DNA of 64,000 nucleotides from Streptomyces tirandamycinicus (GTDB taxonomy: Bacteria > Actinomycetota > Actinomycetes > Streptomycetales > Streptomycetaceae), in assembly GCF_003097515.1 (NCBI RefSeq), contig NZ_CP029188.1:6244531-6308530 (forward strand), in the 5' to 3' direction. The notes under the pieces were generated by a model. The model ran no database searches. It was not told where the DNA came from and worked only from the letters and a program-made list of their open reading frames with translations. A program made the translations under genes and the position numbers. This document shows positions 34,840 through 43,562 of the stretch, piece after piece; the first letter of the stretch is position 1, and each line of letters opens with the position of its first letter.

Positions 34840-36735
34840 ATGTCTCAACTACGCGCACCCGCCGCGCGGTCGGACCGCCGCGAGGGCGGGCGGCACGGCC
34901 GGTCAGGCGCCCGCGCTCTCTCCTCCGCGGGCAGGCCGCATTCCACGCCGCCGAACTCCGAAGCCCGTATACGCCCCCAACTGATGCGCACCGCCGTACT
35001 GCCCGCCGTCGTGGTGTCGCTCAGCGGCGCGGCTGCGGTGCTGTTCACCATCCGCTCCACCGGCGCGCGGCCCTCCGCGGCGCTGTGGGTCGCCCTCGCC
35101 GGCTCGGCGGCCCTCGCCGTCGTCGCCGTGGCGGCGGCGGCGGTGAGCGCGGAGCGCACCGCACGATCCGTGCTCGACCGCGCACAGAACCTGCGCCGGT
35201 CCAGCGCCCGCCGGCAGGCCGAGCTCACCGCCGTCGTCGAGGGACTGCGCCGGGGGGAGCGCCCACCGGCCCGTGAGAACCTCCCCGCCGCGCCCGCCGG
35301 CGGGGACGAACTCGACCTCCTCGCCCAGGAGCTGACGCGCTCCCACGACGCCGCCGTGGCGGCCGTGGTACAGGCGTCCCGGCTCTCCAGCAGCGTCGGC
35401 AACGAGCAGAAGGTCGAGGTCTTCGTCAATCTGGCGCGAAGGCTGCAGTCGCTGGTCCACCGCGAGATCCAGCTGCTCGACGAGCTGGAGAACGAGGTCG
35501 AGGACCCGGAGCTGCTCAAGGGCCTCTTCCACGTCGACCACCTGGCCACCCGGATCCGCCGGCACGCGGAGAACCTCGCCGTCCTCGGCGGCGCCATCTC
35601 CCGCCGCCAGTGGTCGAACCCGGTGACCATGACCGAGGTCCTCCGCTCCTCGATCGCCGAGGTCGAGCAGTACCCCCGGGTCAAGCTGGTGCCGCCGATC
35701 GACGGCACCCTGCGGGGCCACGCGGTCGCCGACGTCATCCACCTCCTCGCCGAACTGGTCGAGAACGCGACCCTGTTCTCCGCCCCGCACACCCAGGTGC
35801 TGCTGCGCGCGTCGCGCGTCACGGCGGGGCTGGCGGTGGAGGTCGAGGACCGGGGGCTCGGCATGCCGCTCTCCGAGCAGAACAAGATGAACGCCCTGCT
35901 CGCGGACCCCGATCAGGTCAATGTGGCGCACCTTCTGCAGGACGGCCGCATCGGGCTCTTCGTGGTCTCCGCGCTCGCCCGCCGGCACGGCATCGCGGTC
36001 CGCCTCCAGTCCAACATCTACGGGGGCATCCAGGCCGTGCTGGTGCTGCCGCAGGGGCTGCTCGGCGCCGAGCCGGGCACCCAGGGCGGCACGGCGCAAT
36101 CGGGCGCGCACCGCCACGCCGACCATCCACCGGCCGCGGCAACCGCGGTGGCGGGCGGAGTCGCCGGCCGGGAGCGGGCCGCCGCACCCCTGGGCGGCGC
36201 ACCCGGGGGCGCCGCACCCCATCCCGCCGTCGAACCGCGGCAGGCCGCCGACGCCCACCACACCGGCGGTCAGCGAACCCTCACCTACGCGACGAGCATG
36301 CCGGGCATGCCGCACCGGCAGCCCCCGGCGGATCCCACCGCGCCCGGCCCGCTGCCGGTGCGCGGCGAGCACCCGGACCGGCCCGACCCGGCCGCCCTGC
36401 GGACCGGCGCGGGCCACGCGGCCGCCCCGCAGGTCCCCGTCCCCCCGCCTCCGCAGGCCCCCGCACCCCGCCACGCGCCCCCGCCGCCCGAATTCCCCGC
36501 CGCACGCGGGACCGCGGGACGCCCGCAGTTGCCCAAGCGGCGTGCGCAGGAGCATCTGGCACCCCAGTTGCGGGACGGGCCGGCCCAGCGCAGACCCGAG
36601 GAACAGGCGCTGCACGACCCCGGGCTGATGGCGGCCTTCCAGCGGGGCATCGGCCTCGCGGAGTCGGGGACGCCAGGAGGCGCGGACACGGCCGCGCACG
36701 AACCGCAGCAACAGGACGACACCCACAAGGAGTAG
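34840..36735 (+). CDS. cvnA: Conservon sensor-kinase-like protein CvnA
   Basis: 631 residues. An N-terminal cytoplasmic lead is followed by two membrane helices (about residues 50-100), then a dimerisation helix region with HVDHLATRIRRHAENLAVLGG (the phospho-acceptor-like H box) and an ATPase domain with the N box ELVENATLFS and the G box VEDRGLGMPLSEQNKM. The last 200 residues are Pro/Ala/His-rich and unstructured, ending in a conserved FQRGIGLAES segment. This is the membrane component of the conservon, thought to relay a signal to the partner GTPase. The ATG at 34840 follows AAGGACG. Confidence 0.9.
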   Translation: MSQLRAPAARSDRREGGRHGRSGARALSSAGRPHSTPPNSEARIRPQLMRTAVLPAVVVSLSGAAAVLFTIRSTGARPSAALWVALAGSAALAVVAVAAAAVSAERTARSVLDRAQNLRRSSARRQAELTAVVEGLRRGERPPARENLPAAPAGGDELDLLAQELTRSHDAAVAAVVQASRLSSSVGNEQKVEVFVNLARRLQSLVHREIQLLDELENEVEDPELLKGLFHVDHLATRIRRHAENLAVLGGAISRRQWSNPVTMTEVLRSSIAEVEQYPRVKLVPPIDGTLRGHAVADVIHLLAELVENATLFSAPHTQVLLRASRVTAGLAVEVEDRGLGMPLSEQNKMNALLADPDQVNVAHLLQDGRIGLFVVSALARRHGIAVRLQSNIYGGIQAVLVLPQGLLGAEPGTQGGTAQSGAHRHADHPPAAATAVAGGVAGRERAAAPLGGAPGGAAPHPAVEPRQAADAHHTGGQRTLTYATSMPGMPHRQPPADPTAPGPLPVRGEHPDRPDPAALRTGAGHAAAPQVPVPPPPQAPAPRHAPPPPEFPAARGTAGRPQLPKRRAQEHLAPQLRDGPAQRRPEEQALHDPGLMAAFQRGIGLAESGTPGGADTAAHEPQQQDDTHKE

Positions 36736-36742
36736 ATGCACC

Positions 36743-37177
36743 ATGGCGAGCGATGTGCCCACGGGCCATTCCTCGGATCTCGACTGGCTGCTCGGCGGCC
36801 TGGTCCAGAGAGTGCCGTACACCCGCAACGCAGTCCTGCTCTCCTCCGACGGCCTGGTGAAATCCGTGCACGGCCTGGACGCCGACAGCGCCGACCACAT
36901 GGCCGCGCTGGCGTCCGGGCTGTACTCGCTCGGACGCAGCGCCGGCGCCCGGTTCGGCGACGGGGGAGAGGTCCGCCAGGTGGTGGTGGAGCTCGACTCC
37001 ACCCTGCTCTTCGTGTCCACGGCCGGTTCGGGCACCTGTCTCGCCGTGCTGGCCGGGCGGGAGGCGGACGCCGCGGTCCTCGGGTACGAGATGGCGATGC
37101 TGGTGAAGAGCGTGCGGCCGTATCTGGTCACGCCGGCCAGACAGGCCGCCGGGGCGCCGAGCGCCACGGGGCTCTGA
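36743..37177 (+). CDS. cvnB: Roadblock/LC7 domain protein CvnB
   Basis: 144 residues, single roadblock/LC7 domain: LDWLLGGLVQRVPYTRNAVLLSSDGLVKSV, split by the conserved turn, then the DHMAALASGLYSLG helix and GTCLAVLAGREADAAVLGYEM. Proteins of this type in conservons bind the CvnD GTPase and CvnA and may act as a regulator of nucleotide cycling, like MglB. AAGGAG precedes the ATG. It lies seven bases after cvnA. Confidence 0.92.
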   Translation: MASDVPTGHSSDLDWLLGGLVQRVPYTRNAVLLSSDGLVKSVHGLDADSADHMAALASGLYSLGRSAGARFGDGGEVRQVVVELDSTLLFVSTAGSGTCLAVLAGREADAAVLGYEMAMLVKSVRPYLVTPARQAAGAPSATGL

Positions 37178-37179
37178 CC

Positions 37180-37551
37180 GTGCCGGCCCCGATGGACGGG
37201 CCGTGGCTCGACGACGCGGCAGGCCGGCTGATCCGTCCGTACTCGGTGATCGGGGGCCGTACCCGTCCGACGGCCGCACTCGACCTGCTGTCCCTGGTCA
37301 TGGCCACCGGCACGGCACCCCAGGGGGTGCTCGGGCCGGAGCACGCGCTGGCCCTCGGCCTGTGCGACGGCCCCACTTCGGTGGCGGAGATCGCGGCGCA
37401 CTTACGGCTCCCGGCGGTCGTCACCAAGGTGCTTCTCTCCGATCTCGTGGACTGCGGGGCGGTCACCGCCAGGGCGCCCCGCTTCCAGGAATCCCCCACC
37501 GACCGCTCGCTGCTGGAGGCAGTGCTCGATGGCCTACGACGACGGCTCTGA
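37180..37551 (+). CDS. cvnC: DUF742 protein CvnC
   Basis: About 123 residues. The DUF742 pattern is clear: RLIRPYSVIGGRTRP near the N-terminus, a central winged-helix-like segment CDGPTSVAEIAAHLRLPAVVTKVLLSDLVDCG, and a C-terminal LLEAVLDGLRRRL helix. The GTG at 37180 is two bases after the cvnB stop; an ATG at 37192 is an alternative. The end overlaps the start of the GTPase gene by 23 bases. Its function in the conservon complex is not known; the fold suggests a protein- or DNA-binding adaptor. Confidence 0.9.
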   Translation: MPAPMDGPWLDDAAGRLIRPYSVIGGRTRPTAALDLLSLVMATGTAPQGVLGPEHALALGLCDGPTSVAEIAAHLRLPAVVTKVLLSDLVDCGAVTARAPRFQESPTDRSLLEAVLDGLRRRL

Positions 37552-38200
37552 CGACCGCCCCGACCGCACCCCTGAGCGCGGCCCCGAGCACGGCCGGGGC
37601 CCGCGCGACCGCGGCGACCCCTTCCCCAGCGCTCTGAAGATCCTCGTGGCGGGGGGCTTCGGGGTGGGCAAGACGACCTTCGTGGGCGCGGTGAGCGAGA
37701 TCGAGCCGCTGTGCACCGAGGAACTGCTGACCGCCGTCAGCGTCGGCACCGACAGCCTGGCCGGGGTGGAGGCCAAGACGACCACCACGGTGGCCATGGA
37801 CTTCGGCCGGATCACCCTCGACGACCGCAATGTGCTGTACCTGTTCGGCACACCGGGCCAGGAGCGCTTCTGGTTCATGTGGGACGAACTCTCCGAAGGG
37901 GCGCTCGGCGCGGTCGTCCTCGCCGACACGCGCCGGCTGCAGGACTGTTTCTCGGCCGTGGACTTCTTCGAGCGGCGCGGCATCGGTTTCGTCGTCGCCG
38001 TCAACGAGTTCGACGGCTCCTACCGCTACGAACCGGACGAGGTGAGGGCCGCGATCGACCTGAAGCACGACATCCCGGTCGTGCTGTGCGACGCGCGTAT
38101 CGCCAGCTCCGGGATCGGCGCCCTGGTCACCCTCGTCCAGCACCTGCTCACCACGACCCCGGCACCGGCAGCGGCGCCGAGCTACGGAGCTCAGTCATGA
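37529..38200 (+). CDS. cvnD: Conservon GTPase CvnD
   Basis: 223 residues of an MglA-like small GTPase. The P-loop is LVAGGFGVGKTTFVGA (about residues 40-55), the switch region includes KTTTTVAMDFGRI, the DxxG equivalent is LFGTPGQERFWFMWDEL, and the base-recognition motif is AVNEFDG in place of NKxD. The N-terminus is an Arg/Asp-rich extension. It is the effector switch of the conservon; CvnB is expected to bind it. The stop overlaps the ATG of the GAF gene (ATGA). Confidence 0.93.
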   Translation: MAYDDGSDDRPDRTPERGPEHGRGPRDRGDPFPSALKILVAGGFGVGKTTFVGAVSEIEPLCTEELLTAVSVGTDSLAGVEAKTTTTVAMDFGRITLDDRNVLYLFGTPGQERFWFMWDELSEGALGAVVLADTRRLQDCFSAVDFFERRGIGFVVAVNEFDGSYRYEPDEVRAAIDLKHDIPVVLCDARIASSGIGALVTLVQHLLTTTPAPAAAPSYGAQS

Positions 38201-38766
38201 CGTACGACCCGACCGGCCATCTGCTGCTCACGCCCGTCGACCGGGAGGCCCCCGCCCGGGTGCGGCGACTGCGCCAGCTGGGGCTGGGAGAACGGCCGGA
38301 GCCGGCGTTCGACGAGTTCGCGCACAAGCTCGCGGAGGTGACCGGAGCGCCCTACTCGATGGTCAACTTCATCGACGAGCACCGCCAGTTCTTCGCGGGC
38401 CTGCACACACCGGACGGCACCCACGCGGGCGGTGGCGACCTCGGCACGGCGGGCGGCGGGGACGTGGGCCGCTTCATGGCGCGGGACCACGGCTACTGCC
38501 CGCACGTGGTTGTGCGGCGCAAGGCGCTCGTGCTGGAGGACGTGTGCGACTACCCCCGCTTCGCGGGCAATCCGGTCGTCGACGAGATCGGCATCCGCTC
38601 CTACCTCGGTGCGCCGCTGATCGACCGCACGGGCATCGCCCTGGGCACCATCTGCGTGGTGGACACCGAGCCGCGGCCGTGGGGCCGGGCGGGCCTGGAG
38701 ACCATCAAGTCCCTGGCGGCGGAGCTGGTCGAGCAGATCCACCGCCGCGAGGACGGGCTGCTGTGA
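38197..38766 (+). CDS. GAF domain protein, fifth gene of the conservon
   Basis: 189 residues consisting almost entirely of one GAF domain: APYSMVNFIDEHRQFFAG, DHGYCPHVVVRRKALVLEDV, and SYLGAPLIDRTGIALGTICVVD. A cysteine and histidine in DHGYCPH are placed like bilin- or redox-sensing residues in some GAF proteins, but that is only suggestive. The four-base overlap with cvnD shows it is translated with the conservon, so it is likely a sensory or downstream partner of the CvnD GTPase. A strong hairpin follows. Confidence 0.85.
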   Translation: MTYDPTGHLLLTPVDREAPARVRRLRQLGLGERPEPAFDEFAHKLAEVTGAPYSMVNFIDEHRQFFAGLHTPDGTHAGGGDLGTAGGGDVGRFMARDHGYCPHVVVRRKALVLEDVCDYPRFAGNPVVDEIGIRSYLGAPLIDRTGIALGTICVVDTEPRPWGRAGLETIKSLAAELVEQIHRREDGLL

Positions 38767-38775
38767 CCCGTGCGG

Positions 38776-38815
38776 CGCCGTCCCCGGGAACGTCGCGAGG
38801 CTCCCGGGGACGGCG
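38776..38815. terminator. Bidirectional hairpin terminator
   Basis: A perfect 14-base inverted repeat CGCCGTCCCCGGGA (38776-38789) and its complement (38802-38815), loop of 12 bases, between the convergent conservon and acyl-CoA dehydrogenase genes. Confidence 0.8.
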
Positions 38816-38856
38816 TGCGGCGCGAGTCGCGTGTGCGGGCGACGCCTGATGGGGCA

Positions 38857-40053
38857 CTAGACCAGGGCCTCCCTGCGCGTCAGCTCGGCCAGCCGCTTCG
38901 ACCACTGCCCCTTCGACTGGCCCAGGGCCACCTCGGCAAGTCGGAGCAGCTGGATGTCGGAGGTGCCCGCGGGCGCGAAGATGTGGTGCGCGTCGCGGAG
39001 AAAGCGCTCGATGGGACGTTCGGTGAACAGTCCGGACGCCGCGTGGATCTCCATCGCGTTCCGTGCCGAGTCGAGCGCGGACTCGACGTTGACGAGCTTG
39101 GCGTTCATCAGCTCCGCGTCGCAGGCCAGTCCCCGGTCCAGCAGATGCACCGCGTGGTAGGCCGCCAGCCGTGCCGTCATCAGCCGTGACTGGAGCTGCC
39201 CCAGCTTCAGCTTGATGGACGGCAGTTCGTGCAGCGGCTTGCCGTAGCGGTGGCGCTCGGCGCAGAACCGTGTGGTTTCCTCCAGGATGGCCTGGTGTAT
39301 GCCGAGCGCCACGGCGGTCAGGTTGGCGCGGCCGTAGAGCATGCTGGAGGAGTAGGCGACGGCCAGCCCGTCGCCCTCCTCGCCCAGCCGGTTGGCCACC
39401 GGAACCCGGCAGTCGTCGAAGTGCAGCTCGCCGAAACTGAAGCCGTGCAGCCCCATGGTCGGCTTCTGCTCCCCGATGCGGCATCCGGGGCGGCCGGACT
39501 CCACCAGGAAGGCCGTGAGACCTGTGGAACCCGGACCCGTGCGGACCACGACTCCGTGCAGGTCACCGACGTGGCTGTTGCCGACGTACACTTTCCGGCC
39601 GTTGAGGACGTACTCGTCGCCGTCCCGTACGGCGGTGGCGCTCATGCCCAGCACATGGCCGCCCGAGTCGGGTTCGGTGACCGCGATCGTGGGCAGGCAC
39701 TCACCCGCCGCGATCAGGGGGAGCCAGGACTTCTTCTGCTCGTCGCTCCCGAAGTGGACGATCTTGGCGACGCCCAGCTGCGAGGCCTGGACCATGGCGC
39801 CCATCGCGCCGCTCACGCGGGACAGTTCCTCGATGATGATCGTCTTGGCGAGGTGCCCGACGCCCATTCCGCCGTGGCCCCTGGGGATCGTCGCTCCGAG
39901 CCAGCCCTGCCGTGCGATGAGCCGTGAGAGTTCGCGGTGCGCCGTGCGGGCGGCCTCCATGGCGGGAACACGCGGGCGGACCTCGCACTCGGCGAAGTGC
40001 CGCACCCGGTCCCGGAGCTGATGATGAAGTCGACTTGCGAAGTACCCGTCCAT
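38857..40053 (-). CDS. Acyl-CoA dehydrogenase family protein
   Basis: 398 residues with the three-domain ACAD layout: IAVTEPDSGGHVLGMSATA for the FAD/substrate loop, LNGRKVYVGNSHVGD, and the C-terminal helical bundle with RLMTARLAAYHAVHLLD and HIFAPAGTSDIQLLRLAE. At the position where medium-chain enzymes have the catalytic Glu of the xxYEGT motif, this protein has FAPAGT, so the base is either elsewhere or the substrate is unusual; relatives with FAPAGTSDIQ occur in natural-product pathways. The ATG at 40053 has AGAGGAGG nine bases upstream; the ORF extends to 40116. Confidence 0.85.
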   Translation of the reverse strand: MDGYFASRLHHQLRDRVRHFAECEVRPRVPAMEAARTAHRELSRLIARQGWLGATIPRGHGGMGVGHLAKTIIIEELSRVSGAMGAMVQASQLGVAKIVHFGSDEQKKSWLPLIAAGECLPTIAVTEPDSGGHVLGMSATAVRDGDEYVLNGRKVYVGNSHVGDLHGVVVRTGPGSTGLTAFLVESGRPGCRIGEQKPTMGLHGFSFGELHFDDCRVPVANRLGEEGDGLAVAYSSSMLYGRANLTAVALGIHQAILEETTRFCAERHRYGKPLHELPSIKLKLGQLQSRLMTARLAAYHAVHLLDRGLACDAELMNAKLVNVESALDSARNAMEIHAASGLFTERPIERFLRDAHHIFAPAGTSDIQLLRLAEVALGQSKGQWSKRLAELTRREALV

Positions 40054-40641
40054 TGCGAGGCCTCCTCTGCGAATCGCCTGCTCGCGCGAGTGTTCGAGCA
40101 GGTGGTGCATCGGCATGGTCCCGTCCCGTGCAGGCCGACTACCTCATGGTGTTGATCGCTTACGGGTGGTACAACTCGGTGGCCAACTTTGGCCGAAATG
40201 CAGTTCGTCGACGTGTGGTGGAGACCGCGTCGCCGGTGGTAGCGGCCCGTCCGGTTCGCTCGCAGGGCATGCCCGTGGGTCATCTTTCTGCCACATGCCC
40301 TCGGCAAACGGTTCGAGGGCATTTCGAAGGCATATGGCACCGAGGGACAGCATTCCGCTCCGGTCGGCCGCCGACCAGCCCTCAGAGGTACGGAAATGCC
40401 CGCAACCCGGGCGGATTCGTGTGCTCTTGGGCGAAGACCGGTGCCGGCGTACGGGAGTGCCGGCGGTGGCGCGCTCCGTCGTCCGCGCCCCCGGCGCCGT
40501 GCGACCGTTCCGGCGGCTCCGGCGCACCGGAGCGGCCGGGCGTGCCGTGCCCGGCCGCACCGGCCGTGCCGACGGGCCGGGAGGCGTGAGTCGGGAGTCC
40601 GGGCCTGTTCCTCATCCCGCATCTGGGATACCGTTCCGAAT
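40054..40641. other. Intergenic region between divergent genes
   Basis: 588 bases without a supportable gene. The left 300 bases are less GC-rich and hold the promoter side of the acyl-CoA dehydrogenase gene; the right end holds the XRE-cupin promoter and a small inverted repeat. Confidence 0.5.
40614..40629. promoter_or_regulatory. Candidate operator of the XRE-cupin gene
   Basis: ATCCCGCATCTGGGAT is a perfect five-base inverted repeat (ATCCC/GGGAT) with a six-base spacer, 13 bases before the regulator's ATG. Its position suggests autoregulation. Confidence 0.5.
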
Positions 40642-41223
40642 ATGAGAGATGTTGCGGAGGGCGGGCAGCGCGACCCCGTCGACGTGCGACTGGCCGCACG
40701 CCTCGCCGGGCTGCGGGCCGAACGCGGCTGGTCGCTGGACGAGCTGGCGCGGCGCAGCGGGGTGAGCCGATCGACCCTGTCACGCGCGGAGCGGGGCGAG
40801 ATCAGCCCCACCACCTCGCTGCTGGGCAAGCTGTGCGCGGTCCACGGCAGGACGATGTCCCAGCTGCTGGGCGAGGTCGAGGAGGAGCCCGCCGAGCTCG
40901 TTCGCGCGGCCGACCAGACGGTCTGGACGGACGAGTCGGCGGGCTTCGTCCGGCGCTCCGTGTCACCGCCGGGCACCGGTCTGCGGGCGGAGATCGTCGA
41001 GTCCCGGCTCGCCCCGGGAGCCGACCTCGCGTACGAAGCACCCCCGGTGCCCGGCATGGAACAGCACATCTGGATGCTCGACGGCACGGTCGAGATCACC
41101 GTCGGCGACGCGACACACGTGCTGCGCGCGGGTGACTGTCTGCGATTCCGTCTCCGGGGCGCGACGCGTTTCCGCTGCGCCGGGCCGCAGGAGGCCCGCT
41201 ACGCCGTGGTGGTGCTGCCATGA
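40642..41223 (+). CDS. XRE-cupin transcriptional regulator
   Basis: 193 residues: an N-terminal helix-turn-helix (SLDELARRSGVSRSTLSRAERGEISPT, about residues 31-57) and a C-terminal cupin domain (GMEQHIWMLDGTVEITVGDATHVLRAGDCLRF in two strands). This HipB-cupin class senses a small ligand through the cupin. The ATG at 40642 lies directly after the inverted repeat. The following acetyltransferase starts within the stop codon (ATGA), so the pair forms one operon and the acetyltransferase may act on the molecule sensed by the cupin. Confidence 0.9.
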   Translation: MRDVAEGGQRDPVDVRLAARLAGLRAERGWSLDELARRSGVSRSTLSRAERGEISPTTSLLGKLCAVHGRTMSQLLGEVEEEPAELVRAADQTVWTDESAGFVRRSVSPPGTGLRAEIVESRLAPGADLAYEAPPVPGMEQHIWMLDGTVEITVGDATHVLRAGDCLRFRLRGATRFRCAGPQEARYAVVVLP

Positions 41224-41804
41224 CCGGCTTCACCGTCTCCTCACTGGGGGCCGGGGAACTCGGCCGTACGGCGACCCGGTTGGCCGGGCTGCTGGTCGAC
41301 GCGGTCGACGGCGGAGCCTCCGTGGGCTTCCTCGCCCCCCTCGACCGCACCGCCGCCGAGCGGTGGTGGAACTCGCACGGCCCCGCGCTCGCCGACGGCG
41401 GCCGCGCCCTCTGGGTGGCGCGCGACGGCGACCGCGTCGTCGGCACCGTGAGCGCCGGCTTCACCGGGTACCCCAACGGCCGCCACCGGGCCGAGATCAC
41501 CAAACTGCTGGTCCACCGCGAGGTCAGGGGGCGGGGGCTCGGCCGGACCCTGCTCGCCGCGGCGGAACGCGGTGCGGCCGACCGCGGCGCCACCCTCCTC
41601 GTCCTGGACACCGAGACGGGCAGCCCCGCCGAGAGGCTCTACCGCTCGGCCGGATGGACGGCGGCCGGCGTCATTCCCGGCTTCGCAGCCGACCCCGGCG
41701 GCACCCTGCGGCCCACGACGCTCTACTACAAACAGCTCCACCGGGACCGGCCGCCCGGGAGCGAGCGCCCGCGGCAGGCACATCCCGGGGCCCGGCGGGT
41801 GTGA
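41220..41804 (+). CDS. GNAT-family N-acetyltransferase
   Basis: 194 residues. The acetyl-CoA-binding motif is KLLVHREVRGRGLGRTLLAAAE (R/Q-x-x-G-x-G/A), with DTETGSPAERLYRSAGW at the C-terminal catalytic strand. The TLYYKQL end is typical of small-molecule acetyltransferases. It overlaps the XRE-cupin gene by four bases. The last 25 residues are basic and not part of the domain. The acceptor amine is unknown. Confidence 0.9.
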   Translation: MTGFTVSSLGAGELGRTATRLAGLLVDAVDGGASVGFLAPLDRTAAERWWNSHGPALADGGRALWVARDGDRVVGTVSAGFTGYPNGRHRAEITKLLVHREVRGRGLGRTLLAAAERGAADRGATLLVLDTETGSPAERLYRSAGWTAAGVIPGFAADPGGTLRPTTLYYKQLHRDRPPGSERPRQAHPGARRV

Positions 41805-41869
41805 CCGCCGGCGACCGGGGGAGGGACGCCCCAGGTACCCGTGACCGTACGACCGAGGAGGCCGGCCCC

Positions 41870-42826
41870 ATGACCGCGACCGCATACCGCCCCGGACTGC
41901 TCGACGCCGCCGACGGCGTGCAGATCGCCACGTACTCCTGGCTGCCGGAGCGCGGCCGTCCCCGGGCCCTGGTGCAGATCGTCCACGGGGCGGCGGAGCA
42001 CGCGCTGAGGTACGACCGGTTCGCCCGCCACCTGGCCGCCCACGGCTACGGAACGATCGCCTCCGACCACCGGGGGCACGGGGCGACCGCACCCTCCACC
42101 GGCGGCTACGGGGTCGCGGAGACGCCCGGCGCCGTGCCCGTCGACGGATACGACTCATGGCGCGCCATGGTCGAGGACATCAAGGCCGTCGGTGACCAGG
42201 CGCGGTTGCTCCACCCGGGGGTTCCCGTGGCCGTCCTCGGGCACAGCCTGGGCTCCATGCTCGCCCGCGACTATGTGCAGGAGTACCCCGACGACCTCAG
42301 CGGCCTCATCCTGTCGGGAACGTTCCGCACGCTGCCGGGCGCCGACATCGCCGGCTCCATCGCCCTGCTCGGGGAGCGGGCTGCCGCCGAGGGCCGCTCG
42401 GCCCCCTCCCCGTACCTTTCCGGACTCTTCGCGTCCTTCAACGGCCCGTACCCGCACCGGACGGGCTTCGAGTGGCTCTCGCGCGACGAGGACGAGGTGG
42501 ACGCCTACATCGCGGACGAGCGCTGCGGCTTCCCCTTCAGCACGGGCCTGGCCCTGGACTGGCTGCGTGCCGTGCGGAAGATCAACGACCCGCGCAACCT
42601 GGCCCGGATCCCGGCCGACCTGCCCGTCCACGTCGCCGTCGGCACGGCGGACCCCTGTCACCAGGGGATGACCCTGGTGCACGAACTGCTGGAGGACTTC
42701 CGCTACATCGGGACGGAGTCCCTGACGTGGAAGGCGTACGAGGGCGCCCGGCACGAGATCCTCAACGAGACCAACCGCGAGGAGGTCCACCGGGATCTGG
42801 TGGCCTGGCTGGACGAGCGAGCGTGA
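41870..42826 (+). CDS. Alpha/beta hydrolase, lysophospholipase/monoglyceride-lipase-like
   Basis: 318 residues. Nucleophile elbow VAVLGHSLGSMLARDY, oxyanion HGAAEHALRYDRFARHL, the conserved SDHRGHGATAPS segment, an Asp in VGTADPCHQG and a His in EGARHEILNE complete the triad. This pattern belongs to the Hydrolase_4 (PldB/monoglyceride lipase) group. No signal peptide, so cytoplasmic. CGAGGAGG precedes the ATG at 41870. It follows the acetyltransferase by 65 bases and could share its transcript. Confidence 0.9.
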   Translation: MTATAYRPGLLDAADGVQIATYSWLPERGRPRALVQIVHGAAEHALRYDRFARHLAAHGYGTIASDHRGHGATAPSTGGYGVAETPGAVPVDGYDSWRAMVEDIKAVGDQARLLHPGVPVAVLGHSLGSMLARDYVQEYPDDLSGLILSGTFRTLPGADIAGSIALLGERAAAEGRSAPSPYLSGLFASFNGPYPHRTGFEWLSRDEDEVDAYIADERCGFPFSTGLALDWLRAVRKINDPRNLARIPADLPVHVAVGTADPCHQGMTLVHELLEDFRYIGTESLTWKAYEGARHEILNETNREEVHRDLVAWLDERA

Positions 42827-43162
42827 GCAGGCGGCGGGAGCCGTCCGAGGCGGGGCGTCCGCTCGGGGCGCCGAGCCGCCGGCCGGTGGCTTCCGGACCG
42901 GGCGGTGGGGGCGTACTGCTTCCGGGCGTGGCCGGTGGGGCGGCCGTGGCAGGCGGGGCGGTGTCCCGTCGGAGGACGGTCGCTGCCGACGATGGGCGCG
43001 GCACCGCGCTTCCGCTGCCCGGCTCGATGGGGCTGCCCGGAGGCGACCGGTGCGGAGCCGGGGCGCGGGAGCGGGTGACGCGGGCGCCTGGGGCGGGGTG
43101 GGCGTACGGGTGCGCCCCGGCGCGCGCATCGGCAGCGGGGCTCACAAGGGCCCACGCACGCC

Positions 43163-43315
43163 TGTCACATACGGTGATGACCTGTGCGCGGCCGTGCGGT
43201 CCGCGTGACCCACGGTCACGCCGGATGCCGGCGTGAGGGAAGTGTGTGACACATGGTCATGACGTGTGCGCGGAGGACGCACGCGCGTGACGGACGGTCA
43301 TGGCCCATGTGCAGG
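43163..43315. repeat. Three imperfect copies of a 29-base element
   Basis: Copies at 43163-43191 and 43245-43273 agree at about 24 of 29 positions (shared core GGT-n-ATGAC-n-TGTGCGCGG); a third, weaker copy starts at 43287 (GACGGTCATGGCCCATGTGC). Placement upstream of the graspetide genes suggests regulator-binding sites. Confidence 0.5.
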
Positions 43316-43517
43316 CGATCACATGTCAAGCCTCAACTGGCCCGTCTTCACGGGATGTTCACATCGGTCTACACCATTCAGTGCTCTCATGGGGGAACCC
43401 CACGCATTCCCCCATCCGTCTACCGATGGGGCGATCCCGTGGGGTCCGTCCAGTGTGACGACATTCACTGCCAGCACGGTCGGAAGTGACGGATAGTAAT
43501 GAGTGCCCTACATCATA

Positions 43518-43539
43518 GGCACGTACTGTTACGTGTGCC
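43518..43539. promoter_or_regulatory. Palindrome upstream of the graspetide precursor
   Basis: Arms GGCACGTA (43518-43525) and TACGTGTGCC (43530-43539) flank CTGT, ending about 13 bases before the ribosome site AAGGAG (43553-43558). It could be an operator or an mRNA hairpin that affects translation of the precursor. Confidence 0.45.
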
Positions 43540-43562
43540 CAGACTGTCGACGAAGGAGACTC

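Larger units (their letters stand above)
42827..43562. other. Long intergenic region upstream of the graspetide genes
   Basis: 736 bases with no supportable gene. From about 43160 the sequence becomes less GC-rich and contains an imperfect repeat family and a palindrome just before the precursor gene. The left 330 bases are very GC-rich and featureless. Confidence 0.6.
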
